Below are positions 46,532-55,670 of a stretch of DNA of 64,000 bases, in pieces. The notes below the pieces were generated by a model. It was not told the DNA's origin and did not search any database. It saw only the letters and a program-made list of their open reading frames with translations. The position numbers and the translations under genes are program-made. Each line of letters begins with the position of its first letter. The stretch's first letter is position 1. The stretch is from Micropterus salmoides (Eukaryota > Chordata > Actinopteri > Centrarchiformes > Centrarchidae). The DNA lies in assembly GCF_014851395.1 (NCBI RefSeq), contig NW_024040040.1, positions 22,797,000 to 22,860,999 of the forward strand, written 5' to 3'.

Positions 46532-47884
46532 ATGGCTGAAGGACAAGGAAATGCCGGAGCAGGCAACCAACCGAATTATTCCCCTCAGTTAGGGCAGAGT
46601 CAGGAAAGTTGGGAGTACTGGAGAAGCCAGAATTATACACTAGGGCCACAACCTCAACCCAGGCCACCATTGCTCAGCAATTATCAGATTACTCTGGCCA
46701 GCACAGGATTCACTGCACAGTCAGTGCATGGGGAGCGTCCACCGCCACCTCCATACTCATGGTCTACTATGGAACCTAACAGTGCGCTGCCATCAACGTC
46801 AGGGTCATGGCCGCCAGCTATGCCGACCCAAGGAGGGTTTGGGCTGCAGCCACCCCCAGGATCCATGCTAAGGCAACTACTCACTCAAACAACGCCACAT
46901 TCTCCAGGCCAGATGTGGACCACGCCAGTTCCACCACGCTCACAACCAACACAACCACCGGTTAACTGGAATCAAGTTGTACCTCCACTTCGCACTGATG
47001 AACCAGGGGACATGGCATCCCAACCATGTCGTCATGTCAGAGAGTGGTTTGCACAGCAGGGAGCACATCAGAATCTCTTTATTAACTCTGAGGGATCACT
47101 TCAGTTCCTTGACGCACAAGAAACTCCACCCCCTGATTGGCGTGCACTACCACGTTCTCTACCCAGTCTACAGCGTTTCATGGCATTCAGATGCCTACAC
47201 AAAGGGTTGGATGGTGCACCATGTCAAGGTGCGGAGCCATACAATCCATTGGCACCACTAGCCGACCTGGCAGCAGGGCAAGCTGCCATGGGGTTTCCGG
47301 AGCAGCAAGGCCCTCACACCTCCACTGACGCACGTCCACGCTCAGTTTCTCCACACACCTCAGACATGAGCTTCACTGATGGATATTCTATGGACTCCAT
47401 ACATCAATATAGTCCAACCACGCCTGATCCAAGACCACAGGCTCCAATGCCACTGCCATGGGAATCTCCCACAGTTCATTCTCCTCAACAGCTAAGCGAT
47501 GACAACACACCACGCGCGGAGCAACACAACTTCCCGGAGGACACACGACCCCTTAGACGAAGTGCACGAATTCTGGCCTATTCCCTTGCTACATCTACAA
47601 CACAACAAACACCTGATGATTCTACATCTATAACACAACAAGCACCTGATGAGTACACTCCAGGGGACATTTCCCCAGCCACCACTGATGGGGATCCTGA
47701 TTATTGGGGTAAGATGCCCCTGCAAGAGTTCAACCAACTCCTGAGTGAGATGCAGCCTGCAACAATCGCCGCCCGTAGGAGAGACAGACGTCGAGCTTTG
47801 GGCCGCATAGCAGCGAGACTCCGTCAGCAGAAGGGACAACTTCGCAGAGCACCCGCCAAGCAACATGACCTTCAACTCTTGTGA
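46532..47884 (+). CDS. Post-env ORF 2, 450 aa, Pro-rich with bZIP-like C-terminus
   Basis: Intact frame from ATG 46532, 30 bp after ORF 1. Residues 1-150 are Pro/Gln/Ser-rich (PPPPPYSW late-domain-like motif). Residues 160-255 hold a possible folded part with cysteines (CRHVREWFAQQGAHQNLF, FRCLHKGLDGAPCQ). Then comes a Ser/Thr/Pro/acidic stretch and, at residues 413-437, a basic region (RRRDRRRALGRIAARLRQQK) resembling the DNA-binding part of bZIP proteins, with Gly where bZIP has Asn. After TGA 47882 the same frame continues 30 codons with leucines at heptad spacing. The layout suggests a transcription factor acting on the LTR. The truncated product would lack a dimerisation zipper. Confidence 0.7.
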   Translation: MAEGQGNAGAGNQPNYSPQLGQSQESWEYWRSQNYTLGPQPQPRPPLLSNYQITLASTGFTAQSVHGERPPPPPYSWSTMEPNSALPSTSGSWPPAMPTQGGFGLQPPPGSMLRQLLTQTTPHSPGQMWTTPVPPRSQPTQPPVNWNQVVPPLRTDEPGDMASQPCRHVREWFAQQGAHQNLFINSEGSLQFLDAQETPPPDWRALPRSLPSLQRFMAFRCLHKGLDGAPCQGAEPYNPLAPLADLAAGQAAMGFPEQQGPHTSTDARPRSVSPHTSDMSFTDGYSMDSIHQYSPTTPDPRPQAPMPLPWESPTVHSPQQLSDDNTPRAEQHNFPEDTRPLRRSARILAYSLATSTTQQTPDDSTSITQQAPDEYTPGDISPATTDGDPDYWGKMPLQEFNQLLSEMQPATIAARRRDRRRALGRIAARLRQQKGQLRRAPAKQHDLQLL

Positions 47885-47977
47885 GAATGTTGTAACACCC
47901 TACAAACCCGCTGTGAACAACTGGAGAAACGCTGTGAGCAACTGGAAACAGCGATGTACATCGTCCAAATGAAGTAA
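47885..47977 (+). pseudogene. Leucine-heptad segment beyond the stop of ORF 2
   Basis: Thirty codons in the ORF 2 frame between TGA 47882 and TAA 47975 encode two near-identical heptads (RCEQLEK, RCEQLET). The last Leu of ORF 2 and the following Leu, Leu, Leu and Val fall exactly seven residues apart. This is a coiled-coil signature that would complete a bZIP-like domain. Confidence 0.6.
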
Positions 47978-48686
47978 CTGTTCCTCTAGGGATGGACATT
48001 TTTTAGTCTCATCACTGGAAGTTTTTTTTATATATTTGTTTGTTATATGCCTATCACTAAGTGTTAACTTGCAAATTTTCACCTCTTACATCGATTTATG
48101 CTTGCACAACATATTATAGCAAAAAAACAGCTCACGCACATAATCATTTCATGCACAGAAGTTTTGAGCTTGCTTAAACTTATGTTAACCAAAAAACAGC
48201 ACACGCCAAAGTAACTAGTACACATGTTTATGTAAGGTCCTGGATCCTTGTGCACACATGTACACATGTTGAACCGCTGAGTCTCGGGTGGGCTAGGCAT
48301 TACAATGTCAATGATTCCCCTTGACCAGAACGAGGACATATTTGATTCACATTCTGTTTATTTCTCATATTAAGATACAAGTGCTGTTTGGATCCGGATG
48401 CAGACATGTGTTGAACCAAAGATCATGGGTGGTACTTTTATTGTCACCTAATCCACACTGCTAACATGGCCTTGAAAATTAAGTTTCAGTGACACCCCAT
48501 GATTCAAAAGCACTACTTCACTTAGTATATTGCCAAAATGCTGCACAACACAAGTCAAGTTGGAGGATCCACGTATTCAGCTCATTAGTGTGCTATCTAC
48601 GTGTTGAACCAGTAATCACGGGATAGTAGGTCCCATTTATCTGTGCATTACAGTATAGATGATTGAATGTGCGGCCTCACAGCCGC
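47978..48686 (+). other. ERV 3' non-coding region with short repeats
   Basis: No long frame. The motif GTTGAACC occurs at about 48268, 48411 and 48603, each followed within 15 bases by a TCTCGGGT, ATCATGGGT or ATCACGGGA word. AAAAAACAGC(T/A)CACGC occurs at about 48121 and 48193. These could be RNA transport or splicing elements, but no structure was computed. Confidence 0.5.
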
Positions 48687-48698
48687 AAAGGAGGGAAG
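48687..48698 (+). promoter_or_regulatory. ERV polypurine tract
   Basis: AAAGGAGGGAAG directly abuts the TG of the 3' LTR. This is the expected plus-strand primer and independently confirms the LTR start at 48699. Confidence 0.88.
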
Positions 48699-50000
48699 TG
48701 TTGAATAATGCCTAAATCCTAGATTGATTGGTGTTGAATAATGCCTAATTCCTAGATTGATTGTTAGGTTCTTTTTCTATATTTATACACCTTATTAATG
48801 GTTTGCAATATGTTATAACTACTGAGTGTTTCACTACTGAGTATTCTTTTAGTGTGAAGGTTGACTACTGAGTGTTTACTACTGAGTGTTTAAACTACTG
48901 AGTGTATAACTACTGAGTGTTTAAGGAGTGAGTTTAAACTCATATTTTATTCTTATACTCTGTGTGTTTATCATATATTATTCCTATACTCTGTGTATTC
49001 ATGAACGTGTGCTTTTTAATATGCCTACATGAGCAGAGAAGCTGCTCAGGCCGCGCAGGCAAAACCTAGCCAACCGTAACCCACTCAGTAGAAGCAAGGC
49101 ACCTGCAGTAAGTCACGTACGCCAGGGCTGAGATCATCGCGAACTGAAGCCAAGAACGAGATCATGACATGTTGTGATTTATGGCGCCTGGTACGGCTAG
49201 GTACTGCATGAAACCAAGCTTTGCGCTGCCGAAAGTAAACTTGTATGAGACAAAGCACCCTCATGATTGGCATTGTTAAATCATGTAATTGTTCATTGAA
49301 TCACGTTATACATGTATGAAATATGTTATTCCTTATCAATTCTTTTAAAAAATACGATTGTAAGTGTTTAAGTTTTAATGGTGTCAAACTATGCCTGTAT
49401 AACTTTTATAAAAAGACGGTGGGACTGAAGTTGAAACATATTGGTGGATTTCTAATCCAGTAATGTAAAAAATATAAAGAGAGATAAATGGTAACAATAA
49501 TTACATGTAAGAATAGTTAAAAAGTGGAAATTGTAACATTAATGAAAGGGTTAATTTGGTAAAACAGTACAAGAAAAAGGCCACTAGATGGCAGTAGAGG
49601 ATAAGAAATCCACCAAAGGGGAGGAGTGGTCAGCGAACACCATAGGTGGAGTTAAGGTGTAACGCCCACCTAGAAGGAGGAGATAAGGAGGAGTTAAGAA
49701 GTAACGCCCACCTGAAAGGAGGAACAAGGTGGAGCTTAAGGTGAATATAAGGCGATGTTCGCTGACCACCAACTCGGTTCCATCCTGAGACCTGCAGGGA
49801 TGTTGCTCGGGTTTATCTGTCCTTTATTGGAATAAACTCTTTTGCACCGACTCTTGACCATCTCCAGTGAAGTTTTTGACTACGCCGTTTTTTGACTAAA
49901 GAAGAAATCTAATAGAGTAATTTTATTGAGTTTATTACGTTGGTTAGGGTAGGGACCAGGTCTTTTACTGGCCCGGCCGGTCCTTATTTCCGACCCGACA
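48699..50000 (+). mobile_element. ERV 3' LTR (intact, 1302 bp)
   Basis: From TGTTGAATAATG to CCGACCCGACA. It contains the ACTACTGAGTG array (48817-48923), the uninterrupted site CATGTAATTGTTCATTG (49281-49297), the AACGCCCACCT pair, TATAAGG at 49746 and AATAAA at 49831. AATG follows at 50001. Confidence 0.92.
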
Positions 50001-50004
50001 AATG

Positions 50005-50147
50005 GAGTACCAGATTTTTCTGATCCTCTGTACGACTCATATGACAGTGTGGTGCATGAAACTGATGATGATTCTATGAAAGACCATTCCAGTGTGCAGT
50101 CAGACGATGAAGTTGTTTCAAAGCTGAACAGGACAAAACGTTTTCTG
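50005..50147 (+). CDS. KMT5A-like gene, exon 6 (right part after the provirus)
   Basis: With the seven bases 25971-25977 after the acceptor TTTTTGCAG, this forms one exon of 150 nt without the provirus. It encodes an acidic peptide (FSDPLYDSYDSVVHETDDDS) and ends KLNRTKRFL before donor GTAGGC. It resembles exon 5, which ends similarly but carries a TGA where this exon has TCA. The provirus separates it from its acceptor by 24 kb. Confidence 0.7.
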
Positions 50148-50255
50148 GTAGGCATTTGACACTTTGAATACCAATAACTAGTTGATAGGCTTTAACTTTA
50201 ATCAAATGTGAATAAAAATAAATAACCATACCTTGACATCACTCCCTTTTCGCAG

Positions 50256-50385
50256 ATAGAGTACCAGATTTTTCTGATGCTCTCTATGATTCAAGTGATG
50301 ACAGTACAGGGCCCTTCCACTTCTACGTCTGGAATGGCTTCACAAAGGCCGAGGAGAGGCTGCTACCATCCCATAAGCCTATTTT
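50256..50385 (+). pseudogene. KMT5A-like gene, paralogous exon 7
   Basis: After TTTTCGCAG the sequence AGAGTACCAGATTTTTCTGA repeats the start of exon 6, so exons 6 and 7 arose by duplication. The VPDFSDALYDSSDDS reading is out of phase with the acceptor and with the GPSTSTSG reading further on, indicating at least one small indel. No donor or terminal stop can be fixed. Confidence 0.5.
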
Positions 50386-50420
50386 TCACCATGTTCACTG
50401 CATATAGACGATCATCAATG

Positions 50421-51420
50421 TTAGAGGTGCCCCGATCAGGATTTTTTGGGCCGATCACCGATTGCTGAAAGCAGTATCGGCCAATACCGATCACTGGGTA
50501 TATTTGGAGCCTTTTATTTATCATGTAGCATTATACAGTATACTGTATATTTATTTAATTGGTCCTAAAAACAACGTATTAAGTGTTAAAGTTAACAGAT
50601 GATAAAGTATCATGAAATGACAACTGTTTATTTTATTGCCAGGAAACATGGGAAACAAATTCCGCTCAATCTGTTTTAGAGACTTAAACCATAGCAGCCT
50701 TTGCCTGGTTACTGTGAACATGTTATAGCTTAACAAATATAGCTTTACTGTGGAATAAACTACAAAAACAGAACAAACAGCATCTTTATAAATTTACCAA
50801 AACCATAAAAACTGCAACAAAAAAGGCTGTAGCCAAAATATTTGGGAGATAAAGGAGCACAGGCATCATGAGGCGATGATAAACTCTGAAGTAGCCGCCT
50901 TTTGTTCTGGAAAGCTCAGGCAGGTTCTGTGGGCTTTAGGGGGGAGAGAGAGGAGCAGAGAGAGGGAGAGTGGGCTACAGAGAGGAGTCAAACTGCTTTC
51001 AGTGAGATTTCAAAATAAGTAAAATTTAAATAAATAAAAATAGGCTACAATGTAAATTCCATATTATACAGTCAATTGTTAATATTACATAGGCTACTAT
51101 ACTCATTATAATTTCATATGGTTTGCCATTAGTAGGCTATAGGCCTTATATCATTTCAGTGGATTGTTTTCATTTTAATCCTTGTGCAGGAAGCACAGTC
51201 TACATATCTTACATGCTGCCACCAACTTTATCAGAGGGAGTGTAGCAAACACTTTAAATACGGCCAGAAGGTTTTTATTTGATTTCATAAAGGTTAAAAA
51301 TACGGGAGATTTACGGGGAAACATTTAGCGGGTGGATACCGGGTGAGAATGGAAAAATACGGGAGAATCTCTGGGAAAACAGGAGGGTGGACATGAGAGG
51401 AGTAGAGAGAGGAATGGGGT
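50421..51420. repeat. Possible hAT-type element remnant and AT-rich sequence
   Basis: TAGAGGTGCCCCGATCAGG followed by GGGCCGATCACCGATTGCTG and TATCGGCCAATACCGATCAC is like the terminal region of fish hAT-type elements with repeated CCGATCAC words. The opposite inverted end was not found. The rest to 51420 shows no supported gene; a GA-rich patch lies at 50940-50990. Confidence 0.4.
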
Positions 51421-51423
51421 AAT

Positions 51424-52080
51424 GTGAGGCTACATCCACACTGCTACATTTTTAAAACACTTTTTTATAACGAAACCGATCTTCTCCATCCACAGCGTTT
51501 CAGCTGCGTTTCAGAGTTGATCTCTGTCTATATTAGAACGACTGAAAACACGCATCTAGTGGCCGTTCAGGTAGCCTACACTGGGCATGCGCGTGCCAGT
51601 GTAAACATGAAGCAGATGGTCTACTCCGCAGTAGCAGACGATTTAGCGAAAGAAGAAATAAATACAGACCAAGAACCACACCAGGCTTTTTTTGCATTGA
51701 CCGACAACGAAGTGGAACTGTTACTGAAAGTAACACGTGAGTACGAGAGACGGCGTCGGAAAACAGACTGGGAGTTGTCGCAAAGTAAATACAGCGACAT
51801 GCACAGTAGGCTAGGCTAACTGTTAAGTGTTACTTACACAGTACTTATATTTTAATAAAAATACCTAAACTAAAACTGTGTAAAGCATCGTGTTTTTGCT
51901 TTGCATGACTGATAAGACCGACTCACAAAGCCAAATGTGAGTGTTTGTCATCGTTGTATAAAGTCCTCTGTTTTGTCCATCGGATCAGCAGCGTTTTCAA
52001 ACAAACATCTTCTGATTTACCGTTTTAATCTGGACGGGAGGCGGAAACGTAGCAAAAGGTCTCCGTTTTTGTAACGAAAA
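51424..52080 (+). mobile_element. DNA-transposon-like segment with a short ORF
   Basis: The left side CATCCACACTGCTACATTTT and the right side TCCGTTTTTGTAACGAAAAC have loosely inverted words (AACGAAA/TTTTGTAACG). Between them an ATG at 51610 opens a frame of about 70 codons (MKQMVYSAVADDLAKEEINT, FALTDNEVELLLKVTREYER) ending at 51819, a helical, charged peptide reminiscent of small DNA-binding proteins of fish DNA transposons. I do not recognise it with certainty. Confidence 0.4.
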
Positions 52081-52189
52081 CAGAGAGAGAGGCAGTCAGC
52101 TGATTGAGTGGCGTTGCTCTTTGCATCAGGAAACTCACACTGAAGGATCAGTCTCTCTGCCTGATGTGCTGTCTGTTAAACTCCGGTTG

Positions 52190-53880
52190 CGGGTGGCATG
52201 TGTGTGTGTTAGTAGTAGTACCAGTAGAAGTAGTACAGTGCATTAGTAGTGGTTGTAGTAGCAGAAGCAGTACTCTTGATGCAGTACAGTGAATTTCATT
52301 CAAGAAATAGCTTAACGTCTTTCCACCAATCAGGACACAGGACCAAGTGTGTGTGTGTGTGTGTGTGTGTTTCCAAGTGTGTGTCTGTGTGTGCGATTGC
52401 GTCTGTTTGTGTCTCTCTGTGTGTATGTTTGTGTCTCTGTCAATCAAACTGCATTGATTACATCATTCTCAATCAGCTGAGTGCATACATTGTAAGGTTG
52501 CCATGGCGAAGGTGGACAATAAGTATGAGAAAGAGAGACAGGTGGACAATAAGATTGTGAGACTGACTGTGAGACAGAGAGAGAGGTGGACTATAAGACT
52601 GTGAGAGCGTGAGACACAGAGACCCAACTGTTTCCAATGAAGAGAACAGTGTGTGTGTGTCTGTTTGTGTCTCTCTGTGTGTGTTAGTTGTAGTACCAGG
52701 TAGTAGTAATTAGTGCAGTAGTAGTGGTTGTAGTAGCAGATGCAGTACTCTGGATGCAGTACACTTAACTTCACTGAGGAAATAGCTTAACGTCTGTCCA
52801 CCAATCAGAACACAGGACCAAGTATGTGTGTGTGTGAGAGAGAGAATGTGTGTGCGTGTTTGTCTCCCTTTGATCTCTCTCTGCTTATTAACATCACCTG
52901 GGCAACCAGCTATCCTATATAGACAGATGGCAAAATCTCTCTCAGACTTTGCCTCAAACAAACCCGCCTAGAGACAAAACTATAGGTCGTATCGGTGAAA
53001 TGACCTGACCGTCAGCGGCAGAAGGCATTTGCGAACGACGTGATCTATTTTTTGTGTGGATAAAGTTGAAAGTTGCCACTTTGGCGAGTTGAAAAACTGG
53101 TACATTCTGCTCTGGTCAAGAAATGTTGAGGAGAATTTACTCTTGTCTCTTTGGAAGGAGACAGAGACAAATCTATAAGTCTGAGGGATTTACTAAGCAC
53201 ATGTGAGGAACCACAACAAAAATACCTACATTTCTAGCATAATTTCATGCCTGAAGAGTTAAAACTGTGGCCAGGCCAGCGACTTAAAAATGATTTTTTA
53301 CGATGAGTTCTCAAGCTGACTTCACTCTAGCGATGACATCACGTGCTCTAAGTCCGAACATTCCGTCTCATCCGCTTCCATTATAAACTCAGAAATGGCT
53401 TGAAAAAGTTTATGAAACTATAATAGAGATTGTGAAAAAACTGTAGAAGATATGGAAAAGTTGAATGCAAGTTTAATAGAGAAAAGATTTCGGAACAATT
53501 GAGAGTTGAAATGATGAATGTAGCTGAAAATATGCAGAAGTAGTAGCATTTGAAAGTTTCAGGAGAAGTTGAAGAATTCTCCATTCATTTTCAATGGACA
53601 AAAATTTGCACAAAAAGGTTAATATTAGAAAAGATAGAAAAGATAGAAAAAAGTTATATGCAAGCATAAATGTTCTTGAAGAGCTGAACATTTTGATAGT
53701 TGAATGGTTTTTGTAGCACAAAGTAGAGAGGTGTTGAAAACAACCGAAAAACGTACGGAATAATAATAATAATAATAATAACAATAAAGCTTTGGATAAC
53801 AATAGTAGAAAATTTGAGTGTGAATGCTGAAGCTGGAATGAAGTTTAACAAAACTGTGGAAAAATGCTAAAGAGCTTAAT
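52190..53880 (+). repeat. Dispersed repeat X, copy 2, internally duplicated
   Basis: A diverged relative of 18900-19960. Its first part is itself tandemly repeated: GTAGTAGTGGTTGTAGTAGCAGA and AATAGCTTAACGTCT recur at about 52240-52340 and 52725-52800, each followed by a TG-rich tract ((TG)n at 52347-52371). The shared core GCAGAAGGCATTTGCGAA, TTTTTTGTGTGGATAAAGT and TAAGTCTGAGGGATTTA lies at 52930-53230. An AAT microsatellite is at 53760-53780. No coding capacity. Confidence 0.7.
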
Positions 53881-53957
53881 TCAAATGCATTAAGCTGAAA
53901 TGTACAAAAAACTTGAAAAAGATTGCCTGAAAATGCAAAAGAGTTTAATTCAAATGC

Positions 53958-54975
53958 TCAAAGAAGCTGAAACTCCTCAACGAGTTGAGGAGTTGAGGAG
54001 TTGAGGAGTAGGTAGGAGTCAAAACCTCGAGCATTGTGAGCAATAAACACAGCATTTTTGTACAGAGGGCATCTGAAATGCATGAGAAACTCGTTGGCAC
54101 AATTTCTGCCTTGAGAGCTCCATGTTTTGCCATCTAACGTTTTTGTACACACCAAAAAGGGAATGTGAACGTCATTTTCATTGACATATGTTTCAAAATC
54201 ATAAAACACCAATTTTTCTGTGTGTTTTGTTTCAGGGGGTAGTGTCTGGATGTAGCACTGGTGCATCTCACGCTTATCTGTAACGTCAGAGGTCAATTTC
54301 TCACCACAGATTTTACACTTCACTGCAGGACATGTGTGTGGTTTACCTTCACCACTCATCGCTGAGTAGTAAAGCTTTGCACATTTGTTACATTTTTTGT
54401 ACAACGAGCACGTGCTGGCGAATTTTTGGGCTCTGGGCCTCTCTGTAGGCTCTTTGTGCTTTGTCAGGCAGAATTCTGGACGACATGTCCTGTTACACTC
54501 TGTACACACAACAGGTTGAAACCCTTTCTGAATACAGGTAGGGTCATAGCAAACGGAACAATGAGCAGGGCATCTGTGACTCAGCACACAGTTGTACCCT
54601 TGGTAACAGTACTCACACAGATATGGGGAACCCAGAAAGGCCTTTAGATTTTGATTACCATAGTAGTGGTTCTGAAAGAGAAACAAAAATAGGGTTTTAC
54701 TCTGTCTTGGGCTTTTGGTCATGAATTTACAGAGGGCCCTATCGTCGTCTCCTCTATAAAACACTACAATTTTGTAGTCCAAAGCCCGTTCAAATCGTGG
54801 GATGTCGCTTAAGGCTACAGGTGTCTGATCATCCATTCCCACTTAGTTTTGAATCTCTCTACCGCGTTCAAGAGCCTGTCTATCGTTGAGGATGGGTTGC
54901 AGTACATGAGCCAGACAGACGGCGAAACACAACTGATTCCCCTCGTTTTCTACAATGTACAGAAAGCGTTTTTTT
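53958..54975 (-). pseudogene. Polinton/Maverick-type DNA polymerase B fragment
   Basis: The minus-strand frame 54842-53958 (294 codons) starts MGMDDQTPVALSDIPRFERA, has a Cys/His-rich block (CEYCYQGYNCVLSHRCPAHC, CTECNRTCRPEFC, CKICGEKL) and then an exonuclease domain: KLVFYDFETYVNEND (Exo I, D-x-E) and FIAHNARGFDSYLL (Exo II). Such Cys-rich N-termini followed by exonuclease motifs are typical of protein-primed family B polymerases of Polintons and related virus-like elements. Upstream the frame extends to about 54975 past one stop at 54847. The polymerase palm is missing; a GAGTT minisatellite and repeat X follow. Confidence 0.75.
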
Positions 54976-55004
54976 TTTGAAGATTTCGCTCTTTAACATT
55001 TTAT

Positions 55005-55190
55005 AATAATAATAATAATCTTTATTTGTAGAGCACTTTTCAAAAACAAGTTACAAAGTGCTTTAACAAGTGTAAAGACAATAATACCCAAGAGACAATA
55101 ATACAAAAACAATACAAGATAAAAGCATGAAAACATTGAAAAGACTAAAATACACGTTTAAGATAAATATAAAATTAGTAAAATACACTA
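55005..55190 (-). mobile_element. LINE B-family 3' tail fragment
   Basis: From the ATAATAATAATCTTTATTTG tract to AGTAAAATACAC it matches 10936-11120 nearly base for base. It is a severely truncated insertion next to the Polinton fragment. Confidence 0.88.
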
Positions 55191-55670
55191 ATAAATAAAA
55201 ATATCTAACTGTTGCAAAGTGAAAATCAACAATAAAAACAATTACCCAATGAAACAAATAAAAAATCATTTGAAACAATTTCAGATAAAACACCTTACTA
55301 ATTATGATCTCTGTAGACAGCCAGCATTTCACCCATTAGTCGGAAAACATTACTCATTAAAACTAGTTGATCATGGGCAGTCCCAGACAATTCTGACAGT
55401 CTCTCATGGTTGGTCTGGGTCTGTTTGCTGGAGGGAGACAAAAACAAAGACACTTTAACCTCTTGTGTATTTTAATACTGAAAGTCAGGCTTCACCCCTA
55501 AAAATCACCACATTAATACTTTATAGCAAACAAGGAAACTAGTTTTTAAAAATTATTTGCATGGCATCATTAACGTTTTTTAAAACTCTTACATTATCTT
55601 GTAACTAAATACCCTGAATGTCAGACATCAGTACCAAAACACTGTAGAAGTGCAAAAAACAAAACAAAAT
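55191..55670. other. Intergenic, nothing recognised
   Basis: AT-rich sequence between the LINE tail and the inverted composite repeat. No gene or element boundary was seen. Confidence 0.5.

Larger units (their letters stand above)
25978..50000 (+). mobile_element. Complex endogenous retrovirus, about 17 kb without nested insertions
   Basis: The provirus has 1.3-kb LTRs at 25978-32575 (split by a 5.28-kb repeat insertion) and 48699-50000. Next come a tRNA-Arg primer site, a 1.5-kb leader, gag (34044-37295), pro-pol (37296-43200, split by a LINE), env (about 43892-45911), two post-env frames (45923-46501 and 46532-47884) and a polypurine tract (48687-48698). Gag and Pol share a frame across a UAG, and Env has gamma-type motifs, so it belongs with gamma/epsilon-like retroviruses. 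The extra genes make it complex. Gag, pol and env carry several stops and frameshifts, so this copy is defective. It lies in sense orientation in a host exon. Confidence 0.9.

Noticed and set aside
47492..47999. Minus-strand frames opposite post-env ORF 2 as an antisense bZIP gene like HBZ
   Set aside because: They contain no basic region or leucine heptads; the bZIP-like signal is on the plus strand.
54426..54647. Plus-strand frame opposite the Polinton polymerase
   Set aside because: It is a shadow frame. The Cys pattern and exonuclease motifs are on the minus strand.
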